From NCBI RefSeq assembly GCF_016920785.2, contig NW_024609837.1:48610745-48674744 (forward strand): a stretch of 64,000 bases of DNA, in the 5' to 3' direction. Below are positions 54,311 to 64,000 of this stretch, piece by piece (positions within the stretch are counted from its first letter, which is position 1; every line of letters begins with the position of its first letter). Under the pieces are notes generated by a model. That model was not told where the DNA came from and ran no database searches. It saw only the letters and a program-made list of their open reading frames with translations. The position numbers and the translations under genes are program-made. Source of the stretch: Ixodes scapularis (taxonomy: Eukaryota > Arthropoda > Arachnida > Ixodida > Ixodidae).

Positions 54311-55530
54311 AAAGCAGATAAAAAAAGACGGGACAGAAAGTAAAAGACAAACACAGGCCATACGCTAACAACCAAAGTTTTACTGGAGCTTCCACGCGCT
54401 CACGGTGGCACTCGCAAGTACATGCTCTTCTTTTTCTTATGGCAAAGATACATGCGAATAAATAAAAAGAAAAAGCAAATTTAAAAAAAAAAGATTGCGA
54501 GAAAGGAATTTTTTCAGCGGAACAAGAAACTCTTAGGCCCAAATGATGCGGTTGCATCACGTTTACATCATTAGGGCAGTAGCGGAACGTTGCGAAACGC
54601 GTGACCAAAGTAAATAATAAGAAACAAGAAAACATGATTCTGGCAGCGGCACGAGAAAACATTAAAAAAAACGTTATAAACGTTAAAAACATGCTCTGCG
54701 TTCAACCCACGTTCGCGCCTCGTTCCTCCTTCGTTCAGGACCCGTGTCCTCTGCCGATATACGAGATTCCTCTGAGCTGTGGTAGAGTCTACCTGGGACA
54801 GACCGGTCGTTGTTTGAACGATAGGCTGCGTGAGCACGCGGCCTCACTCGGCAGAGGACACGGGTCACACCTACCTGTACACTGCAGGGATTGTGGGTGT
54901 TCCCCTGCATCGGACAACAGTTGGTGGGACGCGTGAGGGGCAAGCTGGAGCGAGAGATCATGGAAGCGGCCCGTATACTTGCCTGTGGACGAGATCACTT
55001 CATCAGTGCCGCGTCAGTTCATCTGACCAACAGGGAATGGTAATTTCTGAATTGTGACCGTCCTTAGTATAGGGTCACACATGATGCATAAAGGCCTAAT
55101 TTGTGTTCATGTGCCCTGAACGCGGTGTGAAGGCGGCGCGAACGTGGGGTGAACGCAGTGCATGATCTTAACTTTTTCTCGTGCCACTGTCAAAATTCAT
55201 TCTTCTTATTTCTTACTATTTATTTTCCTCGTGGGTTTCGCAACGTCCCGCTGGGTCTCTAATGATGGGATCGTGGTGCGAACGAATCATTAGGGCCTAA
55301 GATTTTATTGTGCCGCTGTAGAAGTTTATTTTCTTCTCACATTCTTTTTTTGAAACTTTCTTTTTTAAATTTTTATTCAGATCTATCGTTGTCGAAAGAA
55401 AAACAGGAGCATGCACTTCCGCGTGGCACTGTGCGCGCGAGGAAGTTCCAGTAAACCTTTGGTGTTTAGTCAGCGTACGTCCTTTGTCCGTCTTCTACTT
55501 AGTGTCCCGTCTTTTTTGCGCGGCTTTTTA
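54311..55530 (+). mobile_element. Penelope-like element, 5'-truncated, with inverted ends
   Basis: Left 54325-54490 and right 55345-55525 are diverged inverted copies. GACGGGACA..AAAGACAAACAC at the left mirrors the GTCC..CGTCTT and TGTCCCGTC words at the right, and ACCAAAGTTTTACTGG mirrors CCAGTAAACCTTTGGT. The endonuclease lies between them on the plus strand. The RT is lost. Confidence 0.72.
54601..55044 (+). pseudogene. PLE GIY-YIG endonuclease
   Basis: Reads PIYEIPLSCGRVYLGQTGR near 54750-54806, then CLNDRLREHAASLG and HCRDCGCSP, after which a frameshift near 54910 leads to LEREIMEAARILACGRDHFI and TNREW, the natural C-terminus at 55044. GIY, R and E landmarks are intact in the first frame. 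Confidence 0.8.
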
Positions 55531-56640
55531 TTACGACCACATATATGATTTATCGAGAGCTCGCTCTTCTCTTCTCCAGCCGTACCTAACAAGGCATCTT
55601 CGACGAACAGAGGCCACATTTCTTTCCTGCTTAATTACAGGAAGTGCACGCACAAAAAAATTACTCTACCGCTTGAAGAATTGTGGTACAGACATCTCTA
55701 ATGTATGCGCTATTACCAAAAATATTAACTATATCCCAAAGACAGCAAGAGATTTGATACCAAAGGAAAATGTCTAGCCCCAGAGTTAAAAGAAGCATCA
55801 CGTCGTCGTTGAAGACATTCGCGGAACGTTGAAGCACATCTGGTACCCGTGCTCGTAAAAAAGTTAGTTCAGTATACATTCCTGAATTTCCTCCAAGCTT
55901 CTGGACTACAAGGCCAAGTTTAACAAGCACCACAAACTCCGAAATTAACGAACATATTCACGTGATTTTGTTGTGAATAACTTGATACCTCTCCGCTTTT
56001 TCAGCATTCTCCATTCGCTATGCAAGTTTTGTCTACTAATTTAATTTTTTTTCTCGGAGCGAAAAATGTCCGCACGCACTCTATTTTTTTTTTTTTTTTC
56101 TATTAGGACGGATTTTTTTCTGCTTAGTGTTATTGCAGGGGTTGACGGAGGAGTTGGTTAGCGCACTCAACAGATAGACACTGCGACGTTCGTTCAAATC
56201 ATTCGTGGTCTAAGCACCGTTCTTTGGAACACCGACAGCTGCTTGCCTGCTTGAGAAGAATTTGCATGATTTGTGACACTGGTAATTTAGAGTATAATTA
56301 ATCACCCGAGGAACATATGAGAAATCACACACTCGTAATAAAAGTTTGAACTAACTTTGGGTACATAGTCCTAAGATGCATAACATATGGTAAATAGGCG
56401 CGATAATTTCAAGTGTTTGGTAAACATAAAAAAAAAACGTTCGCGGTGTAAACATGTTTCATTCGATTTCGGGTAAACTAAGTTAATGTGTGTAGAGAAA
56501 AAAACAACGTCCGAATCACTTGGTCGTCATGCTCGGACTGGCCACGCGGTTATTATGACATCACACAGCTTCCTGTCCGAGCTCCGTGCTGTGTGCTCGC
56601 GCTACGAGCACACGTAGCACGGCTTGTAGCATAGACCTTA
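55531..56640. other. No feature recognised
   Basis: Mixed AT-rich sequence with poly-T near 56085. Short frames without domains. Confidence 0.45.
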
Positions 56641-56689
56641 AAATGAAGATGCAAAACGGAAGAAAACTGGTAAATTCAATGCTGACGAC

Positions 56690-58070
56690 GTGTAGAATTT
56701 ATAATGACTGACTGATTCGAACAATGTAGCAGCGCAATTGTGGCACGGCAGAGAATGTTGCCCATAACACATGTTTCCTGCGATGTGATACCTTGGTTTT
56801 ATATAGTGCAGAAGTTTGGCTGGTGGACGCGCAATCAGACGTTGAGGACTTGAAAGCGGGCTTAAAGCGGTCGATGGCGATACTCTCTGGTTGCCCGTGC
56901 AATTCCACTGTGATAGGCTTGTCGGTTCGGGTGGGTATTTTAAACGAATGGTCGTATTGCAGAATGACGTCCTTCGTGCTTTTCGGACGAATGCATGGGT
57001 GCAAGTTGTAAGCTCTTGACCTTCAAATACGTTGCGAGAACTGGGCAACCGAGCTGTTGCTTGGAGCTCCCGGGTAAACCGTCGCAAGTCGTTTAAGTAC
57101 GGTGGTTATGGTAAGGTAGGTTTACTCATGGATGCCTCCAAAAAATCACAGGCATCAGCAACGACAATCCGTACACCAATACGGCTGATATACTCTTCAG
57201 ATCTTTTTTTAAAAACTTATTTAATGACGAAGAGGATAAACGGGGGATGATCGTCCGGGAGTAATCGTTTGTCTCGTGTCGAAATCGATGCTTTCAGATG
57301 GCGGTGCAATTATTCCACCGTTCCGTTTGCTGACCTGAGCTAAAAGGTTGTGTGCACGTGGTGCGTTCCAAGAAGATGTACTAAGGCATCAAACAGCAAA
57401 CTTTCGAATTTTCGTCCCCAACATGTAGAGGCTGTTGAGGGGAAACCAAAACAAGCTACCCACACAAAAACAAAAGCCCTGGCAATCGTCTAAACGGTGA
57501 TGTCTTGAAGGGGAGTGGCTTCGGGCTACCTGCTGTGACGGTCTGCGAAAGTCAAGATATAGGTAAAACCCGGCAGGGTGGCAAGCGACCCACATTGTCG
57601 AGACGGACTTGGTTGAAGCGTGTAGCGGGAGCACGGGAGAGCATCAGAAATGTTGTGGTGTGCCTGCTCGCCTTCGACCGTAGGCATTCTAGGCAATTTA
57701 TTGTCCAGTTATGTATATCCACATTTACTCTTGGTCAGATACAGCAAGCTCTTACTAATCGTTGTGCGGCTCTTATACCCGGATGGCTAAGGACGTGAAG
57801 TTGGTAAAAGGCCTTCCGACGAATGGCCACCGAGACAAAACGTCGATGACTGCTGGTAGACATGTCGCAAGGGAGAAGAAGAACTGCCCTCAGTATCAAG
57901 GACTTTGGCCTCTCAGGATGGGCAAAGAACTCCGGATCATCCCGTTGCGCAGTAGCAATGCCCTCAAAGTGGGCGCTTCCAGGCATTGCCATAAGAGCGT
58001 CGACACGGAAGATCGTGTCTGCTGCCGATTTATGGTGCCTTTTACGCAGCAGAGATGTCCTCTGAATTCT
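56690..58070 (-). pseudogene. Gypsy-3 integrase remnant
   Basis: High to low coordinate: an RNase H-end/linker trace (VDALMAMPGSAHFEGIATAQ near 58000), the zinc-binding segment HVLSHPGIRAAQRLV near 57780, a core trace DNVGRLPPCRVLP near 57580, and the C-terminal segment KIPTRTDKPITVELHGQPES then IAIDRFKPAF near 56940-56850, a typical end of Gypsy Pol. The middle of the core is unreadable and stops are frequent. Confidence 0.72.
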
Positions 58071-59299
58071 AAAATGAAGGCTAGTTGACGTATCTCCCGG
58101 GGCCAGTAGGCGGAGCGGTGGCTGTGGAAAGCATATGTTAGAGGTTATGCTCGGTCATAACGCGTTACTGGCAAACTTCAAGTATGAACGTTAAATGCTT
58201 AACTGCAAGGTAGATGGTAAGAATTACACGTCCGAATGTACTATAACGCGTCTCTGCGGGCTTCAGTGTTCGCCACTGGCCGTCGAGCAGCTACTACAAG
58301 ACAGCTTGGTCAGCGGTGTTGGAGGAAACGGTCATCAGGCGGGTACAGGCATCAGGTCCTTTATAGAAGAGTAGGGTTTGTATGGCCTAGGCGTTTTTAC
58401 TGCGAAAAAAGCTGACGAAGTTTCTGCATGCTATGGGACTGCTGACGATGGCCCTTTCTTTGTTTTAAGTGGGTGTTTTATGGGCTGAAGCGTTTAAATA
58501 CAACGCGGTGTCAATCTGTGATGAAAGTTCAATAACGTGATAGCATTAGTGCCCTTGTACATGCGCGGACGTTGGCCGCGACTCAAGTACACCCAAGCAT
58601 TGCTGTCACCCACTGTACCTCGGTTGCTAGGTGTTATGTCAATGGGCTGACGTACGACTGCACGCTTTGGCCGTCCTGGACGCTCCTTCCATCGCCATTG
58701 GAAACCTGTGGACGCACACGGGCTGCGGTTCCGTTCTTCGGACTGCCACGCCGCTCTTGACGTGGAGTCCTCTTACCATGTCACCGGGCTGTAAGCGCGC
58801 GGTATCGTCACCCCTGTATGCACATGTATGCACATGTACGCACAGCAACAAAATGGCTCTGTCGTTTCCCTGGCGTCGCGCACACGTTCTTTATGCACAC
58901 GCTATGCGACTTGATCTGCCTGCACCAGGAAAGAGAGGGACATCGGAGTTGTTCTCCACGCGGCAAAGTGCTGAGAGGCTGCATTCAGCATGAATTGTTA
59001 TACACAACCCCTGCGCAAAATGCTAACTAATTTCTTCTAGAATCAGCGTGACAGCAGCAGCGATTTCGGTTTATTTTAAAGCGAGAAACTCGCTAAGCTT
59101 GCGAAGCGACGTTGCTTTGGGAAACTTGCGGATTGCCTATGGCTATTTCTTCGAATGGAAGGACGCTCACTGGTGTTATGCTTGCCAATGGGCTTCCCTC
59201 GTCCCCACTACACATCTCGCTGCGACCACTGCTTCCAAAGGCTTGTAAGGTGCCACAGCAGCAATACGTAGATGGTGATGAATCTTTCGGCGGTGCGGT
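58071..59299 (-). other. Gypsy-3 interior without detectable RT
   Basis: Between Gag and integrase I find a weak Gag-tail trace (LPRGEQLRCPSLSW, PGKRQSHFVAV near 58960-58850) but no RT or RNase H motif in any frame. About 1.2 kb is too short for an intact PR-RT-RH, so an internal deletion is likely. Confidence 0.45.
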
Positions 59300-59870
59300 C
59301 CGCCAGCGGTAAAGGACGATCTAGTGGCATGTTGTCAGCAGTGGCCAAAGCCATCCGCATAACTTATGAGAGCCTTTGAAGAAAGAGCTCCTGCAGGATA
59401 TTGTCTTGGGATTCGGAGGCTTTGGGGCACAGCAATGTCGTGTTTGGTGGAGGAGTTGCAATGGGTGGTGACCTCCTAGCTTCTGGGCTGTCAGCAGCTG
59501 CTGGATTCGTGAGCCCTCGGATGCTGTAGTTCGCTCGAGCAGAAGAGGATGAGACGGCGCGTCGTCGATCTCGTCAGCAACGGCTGGCGGCAAAGAGGCA
59601 ACGAGGAAGTATAACCTTGACAGCTGGGTGTGGAGCTACGCCTTGACTTGCGCGAACAAAGGTGTTGGATCATCGGCCAAAAAAGGCGGAAGGTGCAAGA
59701 TGATGGTTGTGGGATAGGCGTGTTACGTTTACGGCAGCCCACCGAGACGGAGACTCAAGTTGGTCCGACTGCGTTTACTTCACCTCTGCAACACGACGAA
59801 GGAGCGCATCGAGCTGCTAGACGCAGCCGCTTTCATCGGTTCAATCATCACAGTACGCGCCGCTGACGCC
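59300..59870 (-). pseudogene. Gypsy-3 Gag remnant
   Basis: The minus-strand frame at 59593-59321 reads VADEIDDAPSHP, ERTTASEGSRIQQLLTAQK and LGGHHPLQLLH, then SSFFKGSHKL, matching the capsid region of arthropod Gypsy Gag. A PFWP..P.LFFAQ-like N-terminal part precedes it near 59680-59650 in another frame. Frameshifted, not functional. Confidence 0.65.
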
Positions 59871-59959
59871 GCAGGTTGACAGCGACGCCCTCACTAGCGT
59901 CGATAAACGAGACCATCAAAGCAACAGCATAACAACTCCTCCCCCTTCTAGGGTACAAT

Positions 59960-60500
59960 GGAAAACCAAAGATTGTCCCCATCCAGGAATGGGCATTGCA
60001 CCAAAGCGAGTTTAATACGGAACGGATTAGTCTTGGTACCTTCACCAACGTTCGAACCCGGACAACACAATTGCGTAATAAAGACACTCCGGCTTGATCC
60101 TTAGCTTCGCTTGAAGAAGTTCGGCGACGACAAGTCGGACACCACGTTTTCGTCACTGGCGTCAAATCAACATTCTTGACTATGCTCCGTCTGGACAGCA
60201 CCGCATCAAACCGAAGGCGACGCTTAGGGTCTTCCGCCAGTCACCGGTAGATGAGGCATGCTGTGACACTTGTTAAACCGGCCGTCGGGGACGTTAGTCA
60301 GGTCTACAGGCGAGTCGAGGGTCACTGGGTCGTCTTGTCAGATAGGACGTCAGGGAGGTACGTCAACAGTACAGGCGAACCCAATTTCTATGGAAGCCAG
60401 GGAGGCCAACAACAACCAGAGGACCAACGAACGGCAGCGGTGCCAGAAACATTATACCGATTCTCCGAGAGCTCTGTTCTTCAGTAAAGTGCTTATAATA
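59960..60500 (-). other. Possible 5' LTR/leader of Gypsy-3
   Basis: This lies upstream of the Gag remnant on the minus strand. It includes CCGGAGTGTCTTTATTACGC and TCCGGGTTCGAACGTTGG (reverse complement of about 60095-60040), which could be an LTR end followed by a leader. I see no matching 3' LTR, so the boundary is a guess. Confidence 0.3.
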
Positions 60501-60649
60501 CACCTTACGCAATCATACCTGTTTTTTTAGGGAACAATAGAATAATACAATGAAACTATTTGGAAGTCGTTAAAAATCAAAGTATGTGCGAGTGTGCAAA
60601 CGAGGTAAAGAAAGAAAATCAAACTGGGTATATAGAAATGCCCTCTACT

Positions 60650-60864
60650 TAAGGAGTCCGTGCTTGCGTGCAATTTTTCATTTTATGCCTAACCAAAAAA
60701 TAATATTCCTGGCGCGTCAAGCTCCATTGTGACAAGCGACCGTTCTCCTGGGTCAGCTGCTGCAGCCATGTAAATGGTCCGTTATCAGTAATTAAAATAA
60801 ATTCACAACCAAACATGTAACAGCGTGCCTTCTCTACCGCCCCCAGAAGGCAAGCCCATTCCAT
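60650..60864 (-). pseudogene. Gypsy-4 RNase H remnant
   Basis: Reads MEWACLLGAVEKARCYMFGC, EFILITDNGPFTWLQQL and RLSQWSLTRQEY, ending near KMKNC. This is the second half of Gypsy RNase H (normally E..A..W...K...YL.G..F...TDH..L.WL). An upstream trace near 60960-60900 (GIVLSQENDHGEEH) supplies part of the first half. Confidence 0.78.
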
Positions 60865-61084
60865 TTCAATCGCGCTGTACGCTTATTCCCTCTAAATCAG
60901 CTTTCTGCTGACAAACAAAACGTGATGCTCTTCCCCGTGGTCATTTTCTTGGCTAAGTACAATTCCACGCCCTTCATCGATTGCGCCACGTTGCACCAAG
61001 AAGGACTTAGTGTAATCAGGGCTGGCCAGCACGGGTCAAGTTACTAACGCATATTTTTGAGCCTCGAACGCCTTTCGCTTCCGT

Positions 61085-62050
61085 TCATCCCATTTGATCA
61101 TGTTCGCCTCTGTTTTCTTGAGTACGTTCGTCAGCGGGTTGGCCTTTTCTGAGTACTGGGGAATGTACTGGTGGTAATAATTTACTAACCCGAAAAAAGA
61201 CATTAACTCTGTTTTTTTTGCGGCAAAGGGAACTCTTAAAAAATCTTCCCTTTAAGCTCCTGAGGGCGTTTTTGCTCCTTCTCAACTACATGTCCCAAGT
61301 ACAATACTTCGGTTTGCTCAAACTTGCATTTCTTGGCTTTATACCGTTAGGCCCGTCTTGCACGCGGGTAACGACCTGCTACAAATGTTGAAGGTGGTCC
61401 ACCCACGTATCAGAAAAAATCGCTACGTTGTTGATGTGCGGCAGAGCCAAAGACTCTGCTCCCGTCAGAACCTGGTTCATAAACCTAGAAAATGCATAGG
61501 GAGCATTTTACAACCTAAACCTCAAAACGAGCGGCCTGAAAACACCGAATGGTGTCATGAACGCTGCAAGGCTGTTGGCCCGTTCGGTAAGCGGTGCTTG
61601 CCAGTAACCTCCCACAAGGTCAATGGTAGAAATGAATAACGCATTGCTCACTTTTTCTATCCACGTTTAAATATTGGGAATCGGGTAAACTTTTGTCATG
61701 GTCACTGCATTTAGCTTCCTGTAGTCCACGCAATGCCGAGGACCTTTACCAAGGCTCTCGACCAAAATCATTAGAGACACAAGATCGCTCTCGCACCGCT
61801 CTATTAACTTCAGCTCTAGCATTTGGTCTACCGATTCTTTGAAAAGCTTTTCCTGGCGTAGGGAAAAACGATAGGCCTTGCACTGAATCGTTGCCTGTAA
61901 AAACGATAGGCCTTGCACTGTATCGTAGCCTGCCTTGAGAGTTCGTTTTCATGCTCGACCAAGTTCGTCCTCCCGGGGATGGTAGAAAACAGATTTCTGT
62001 ACTTGTTTTGCAAGGCAGTAAGTTCCAAAATCTGGCCCTACCTCATATGT
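61085..62050 (-). pseudogene. Gypsy-4 reverse transcriptase remnant
   Basis: The leader reads LTALQNKYRNLFSTIPGRTN and LVEHENELSR (62028-61930), then KLFKESVDQMLELKLIERCE (61860-61800) and RHCVDYRKLNAVTM (61740-61700). The palm traces are QAPLTERANSLAAFMTPFG, VLRFRL.NAPYAFSRFMNQV and INNVAIFSDTW near 61610-61400, where the YxDD aspartates are lost. The connection KANPLTNVLKKTEANMIKWD lies near 61150-61090. A direct duplication of an ~30-bp segment (CGATAGGCCTTGCACTG) occurs at 61870-61925. Confidence 0.75.
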
Positions 62051-62149
62051 TTCTTATCGATTGTAGCCTCTAGAAACATAGCGACAGTCAAACTCCCGTA
62101 AATTTTCCCCAGCTCAAGAATTTGAGCTTGCACATTCCCCGACGAGTTC

Positions 62150-63226
62150 AGTGGTATGCTGACAAGTTGCACTCCTGTGTACGGGCTCATCAGGTTACAG
62201 TTGAATATGTAAACGGCTTTTCTACGACCTGGTAGTTTAACGACATACTTTCTCTCGGACAGTTTGTGCCGAACTGTTGCTGGCCCCTACCATCGGACTT
62301 CTAGCCGTTTGCTTTGGCCGACCGCAAAAGCAGCACCATGTCGCCTTCCTTGAAGGTGCGAAGGCGGTTGTTCTTGTCGTAATACACTTTACCACGCGCT
62401 TCGCGTCTCTCCATGTTTGCCTCAACCAGGTTTCGCTTCCTGTGTAGGCGATTCAGCAACGAAAGCACGCACTCCACCACCATTGAGCTCTCGGCTTCGC
62501 CCTCCCAGCCTTCTCGCAGCAATCGCAATGGCGAACGCAAATCTCGTCCATAGACTAACTCAGCTGGCGTGAAGCCAGTCGACATGAGCGACGGTTCGCA
62601 GTGCGAAAAGCATTGCAGGCAAAGTCGAGTCGCAGTCTTTTCCCTGTTCGTGGCACAGGGCCCTGGGAATACGTTTCATAACCGAGGGTGCCCTCTCCAC
62701 GCTATTACTTTTAGGGTGGCTTACTGAGATGTACACACTTAAGCTTTACGCCACATCTCTAAAAAAAAAGCTGGTCTTTAAAGCGCCCTTAAAAAGGCTA
62801 CCGAGATCCCGCTGGATCTTACCCGGGAACACTATCCAGGAAAACAGTCAGCAAGTTGTTCACCACCTCTACAGAAGCCTGCTCCTCCAGAGGAACGGTT
62901 CCTGGAAACTTGCTAGCTGGGCATAGCATAGTCAAACTATACTTAAAACCTCTCTTCATCGCAGGTAATGGCCCTACGACATCTATCACGAGCCTTTGAA
63001 AAGGCTCCAAAATTATTGGCACTAGAGTGAGGGGCGCCTTCTTTTGCTCGTTCGGCCTTCCCGTTTTTTGGCAGGTGTCACACGAGCGAATAAACACCTC
63101 GACGTCCCTAAAGCACCCCGGCCAGTAATACTTGGTTAAAAACCTACACGTTGTCTTCGTGATGCCTAGGTGTCCGGACCATCCTTCTTCATGTGAAAGC
63201 TCCAGAAAGCCTTCTTGAGCTTTCAA
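62150..63226 (-). pseudogene. Gypsy-4 integrase remnant
   Basis: The frame at 63226-62819 contains the HHCC zinc finger (SHEEGWSGHLGITK, then SCDTCQK; H12, H19, C49, C52) and the first catalytic region LVIDVVGPLPAMK (D82). Further down in other frames are RDLGSLFKGAL and HPKSNSVERAPSVMKR near 62720-62660 (second D and catalytic E). The frame at 62585-62301 gives the C-terminal region STGFTPAELVYGRDLRSPL and RTFKEGDMVLLL. A last trace ending near 62150 resembles the LPGRRKAV.I...L..PY end of the domain. Confidence 0.82.
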
Positions 63227-63515
63227 GGGTGAAGGCCTACGTGAAAGGCAAGAGGGTCTTGCTATAGGAGTGACCGGTCACCCCTATACCGAGAAGGGAC
63301 CTGGAGCTGTTCTTCTTCGTTCACAGATTTGTCCTTAAAGTAACGCTACAAGATACCTCTGCGCTCGTAGAAAGATACGTTCGGTTACAGTTCCTTACCC
63401 ACGCTATATCGGCACTTGCCTAACGACGCATCTGTTTTCTGTTCTGCGATAAGAGTCATCTTATCGACACTCGTTACAGCTCGAAAACGTTTGCTTTCTG
63501 GCAATACCAGGGTAG

Positions 63516-63938
63516 TCATTCACGATCCCGCAGTCGCTTTCTCATGAGATGCGTCGGTTCCCGCACTAACTGCCGCATCCAGTACCATTTTCTTCCCGCG
63601 TGCTTCTTTTTTTTAATCGAGCCAGTTACTGCTAGGACAGGATTCATGTCAAGCGCGACACCAGACTCGTTCAACTGCCTTGAAGTCAGGTTAGATAGGA
63701 TGTACGGAGAGCTGGGAAACAAACCATCGGAAACCGCTGCATTCGTTTCTACTACACTAAAGAGTTTGTTTAGTTTTACATTAGCTACAGGCATGTTATA
63801 AGACTGATCCTCGAAAGCCTGTCTAATCCACATGCAATCACCAGCGAAATCCGATTGCTTCACTAGCGAGGAATGTACCAAGTCGTATCTTGCTCCAGTG
63901 TCTCGCAGACCTTTGCAAGGTGATCCGCTTGGTGACAT
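63516..63938 (-). pseudogene. Gypsy-4 aspartic protease region
   Basis: The frame reads CKGLRDTGARYDLVHSSLVK (active-site DTG at residues 13-15), then SDFAGDCMWIRQAFEDQSYN and SDGLFPSSPYILSN, a pattern I recognise from the protease segment of this Gypsy group. It is open for 140 codons; the downstream 290 bases to the integrase are noncoding or frameshifted. The Gag part would be beyond the end of the window. Confidence 0.7.
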
Positions 63939-64000
63939 ACCATCGGATTGGTTTTCTTTCCTCGAACGACTTCCTTTTGCTATTTTTGTCGTCCGAAGTC

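Larger units (their letters stand above)
60640..63950 (-). mobile_element. Gypsy-4 remnant with PR-IN-RT-RH order (Gmr1-like)
   Basis: All pol domains lie on the minus strand in the order protease (63938-63516), integrase (63226-62150), reverse transcriptase (62050-61360), RT connection (61285-61085) and RNase H (60864-60650). Ordinary Ty3/Gypsy elements have IN last; Gmr1-type elements have it before RT. The integrase C-terminus runs into the RT leader without foreign sequence between them, which argues for a genuine order and not a nested insertion. Gag would lie beyond 64000. Frames are broken throughout. Confidence 0.75.

Noticed and set aside
1..64000. CRISPR array, phage or bacterial defence system
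   Set aside because: No regular repeat-spacer pattern, no bacterial gene organisation, and abundant eukaryotic transposons.

Overview
This window looks like repeat-packed intergenic DNA from a large arthropod genome, most probably a hard tick. That assignment is inference: it rests on the mix of Penelope-like elements (PLEs), CR1/Jockey-, L1/Tx1- and I-like LINEs, Ty3/Gypsy elements, a tRNA-derived SINE and several DNA transposons, and on the resemblance of their protein remnants to transposon proteins I know from tick genomes. I found no convincing host protein gene, no rRNA, no functional tRNA gene and no CRISPR array. Nearly every coding trace is a transposon remnant carrying stops or frameshifts.

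Layout. 1-545: (TA)n, a tandemly duplicated block and a TATA/AATAAA pair resembling an LTR or promoter. 1396-4274: hAT-type element with 8-bp target duplication. 4292-7153: PLE built as an inverted partial copy joined to a long forward copy, flanked by a 15-bp target duplication that overlaps the hAT target duplication. 7420-8100: palindromic MITE. 8500-12620: minus-strand Gypsy Pol remnant split by a foldback-like element (9962-11474) that itself carries a hAT-like MITE. 14836-19625: nearly complete LINE (ORF1 with two CCHC knuckles, ORF2 with endonuclease and RT) with 17-bp target duplications. 20730-23440: CR1/Jockey-like LINE interrupted by a 780-bp Harbinger-like element with TTA duplication. 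23569-24760: second, inverted copy of the foldback-like element.

26370-31205: diverged long inverted-repeat arms enclosing a PLE that is interrupted by a TTAA-flanked, THAP-encoding element (28046-30329). 31440-32200: another PLE piece. 33256-33745: TGACGTCA-rich repeats. 35395-36258: two copies of a tRNA-derived SINE. 36400-39320: decayed LINE. 40530-40700: PLE endonuclease scrap. 42000-43420: minus-strand LINE. 43500-45440: second Gypsy Pol remnant. 45690-45935: PLE RT scrap. 45986-47371: two blocks of a (CCCTCACSG)n minisatellite. 47800-49020: minus-strand LINE. 49870-54030: I-like LINE split by a younger LINE (50706-53285). 54036-54236: 200-bp palindrome. 54311-55530: PLE with inverted terminal repeats. 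56640-60250: third Gypsy remnant (Gag and integrase). 60640-63950: fourth Gypsy remnant, whose integrase lies before its reverse transcriptase, a Gmr1-like order.

The elements form a readable stratigraphy of insertions into insertions. The most notable points are the Gmr1-like domain order, the Harbinger deletion derivative that appears to fuse two convergent genes head to head, the THAP element sitting in a PLE endonuclease, and the foldback family that shares an older nested MITE.
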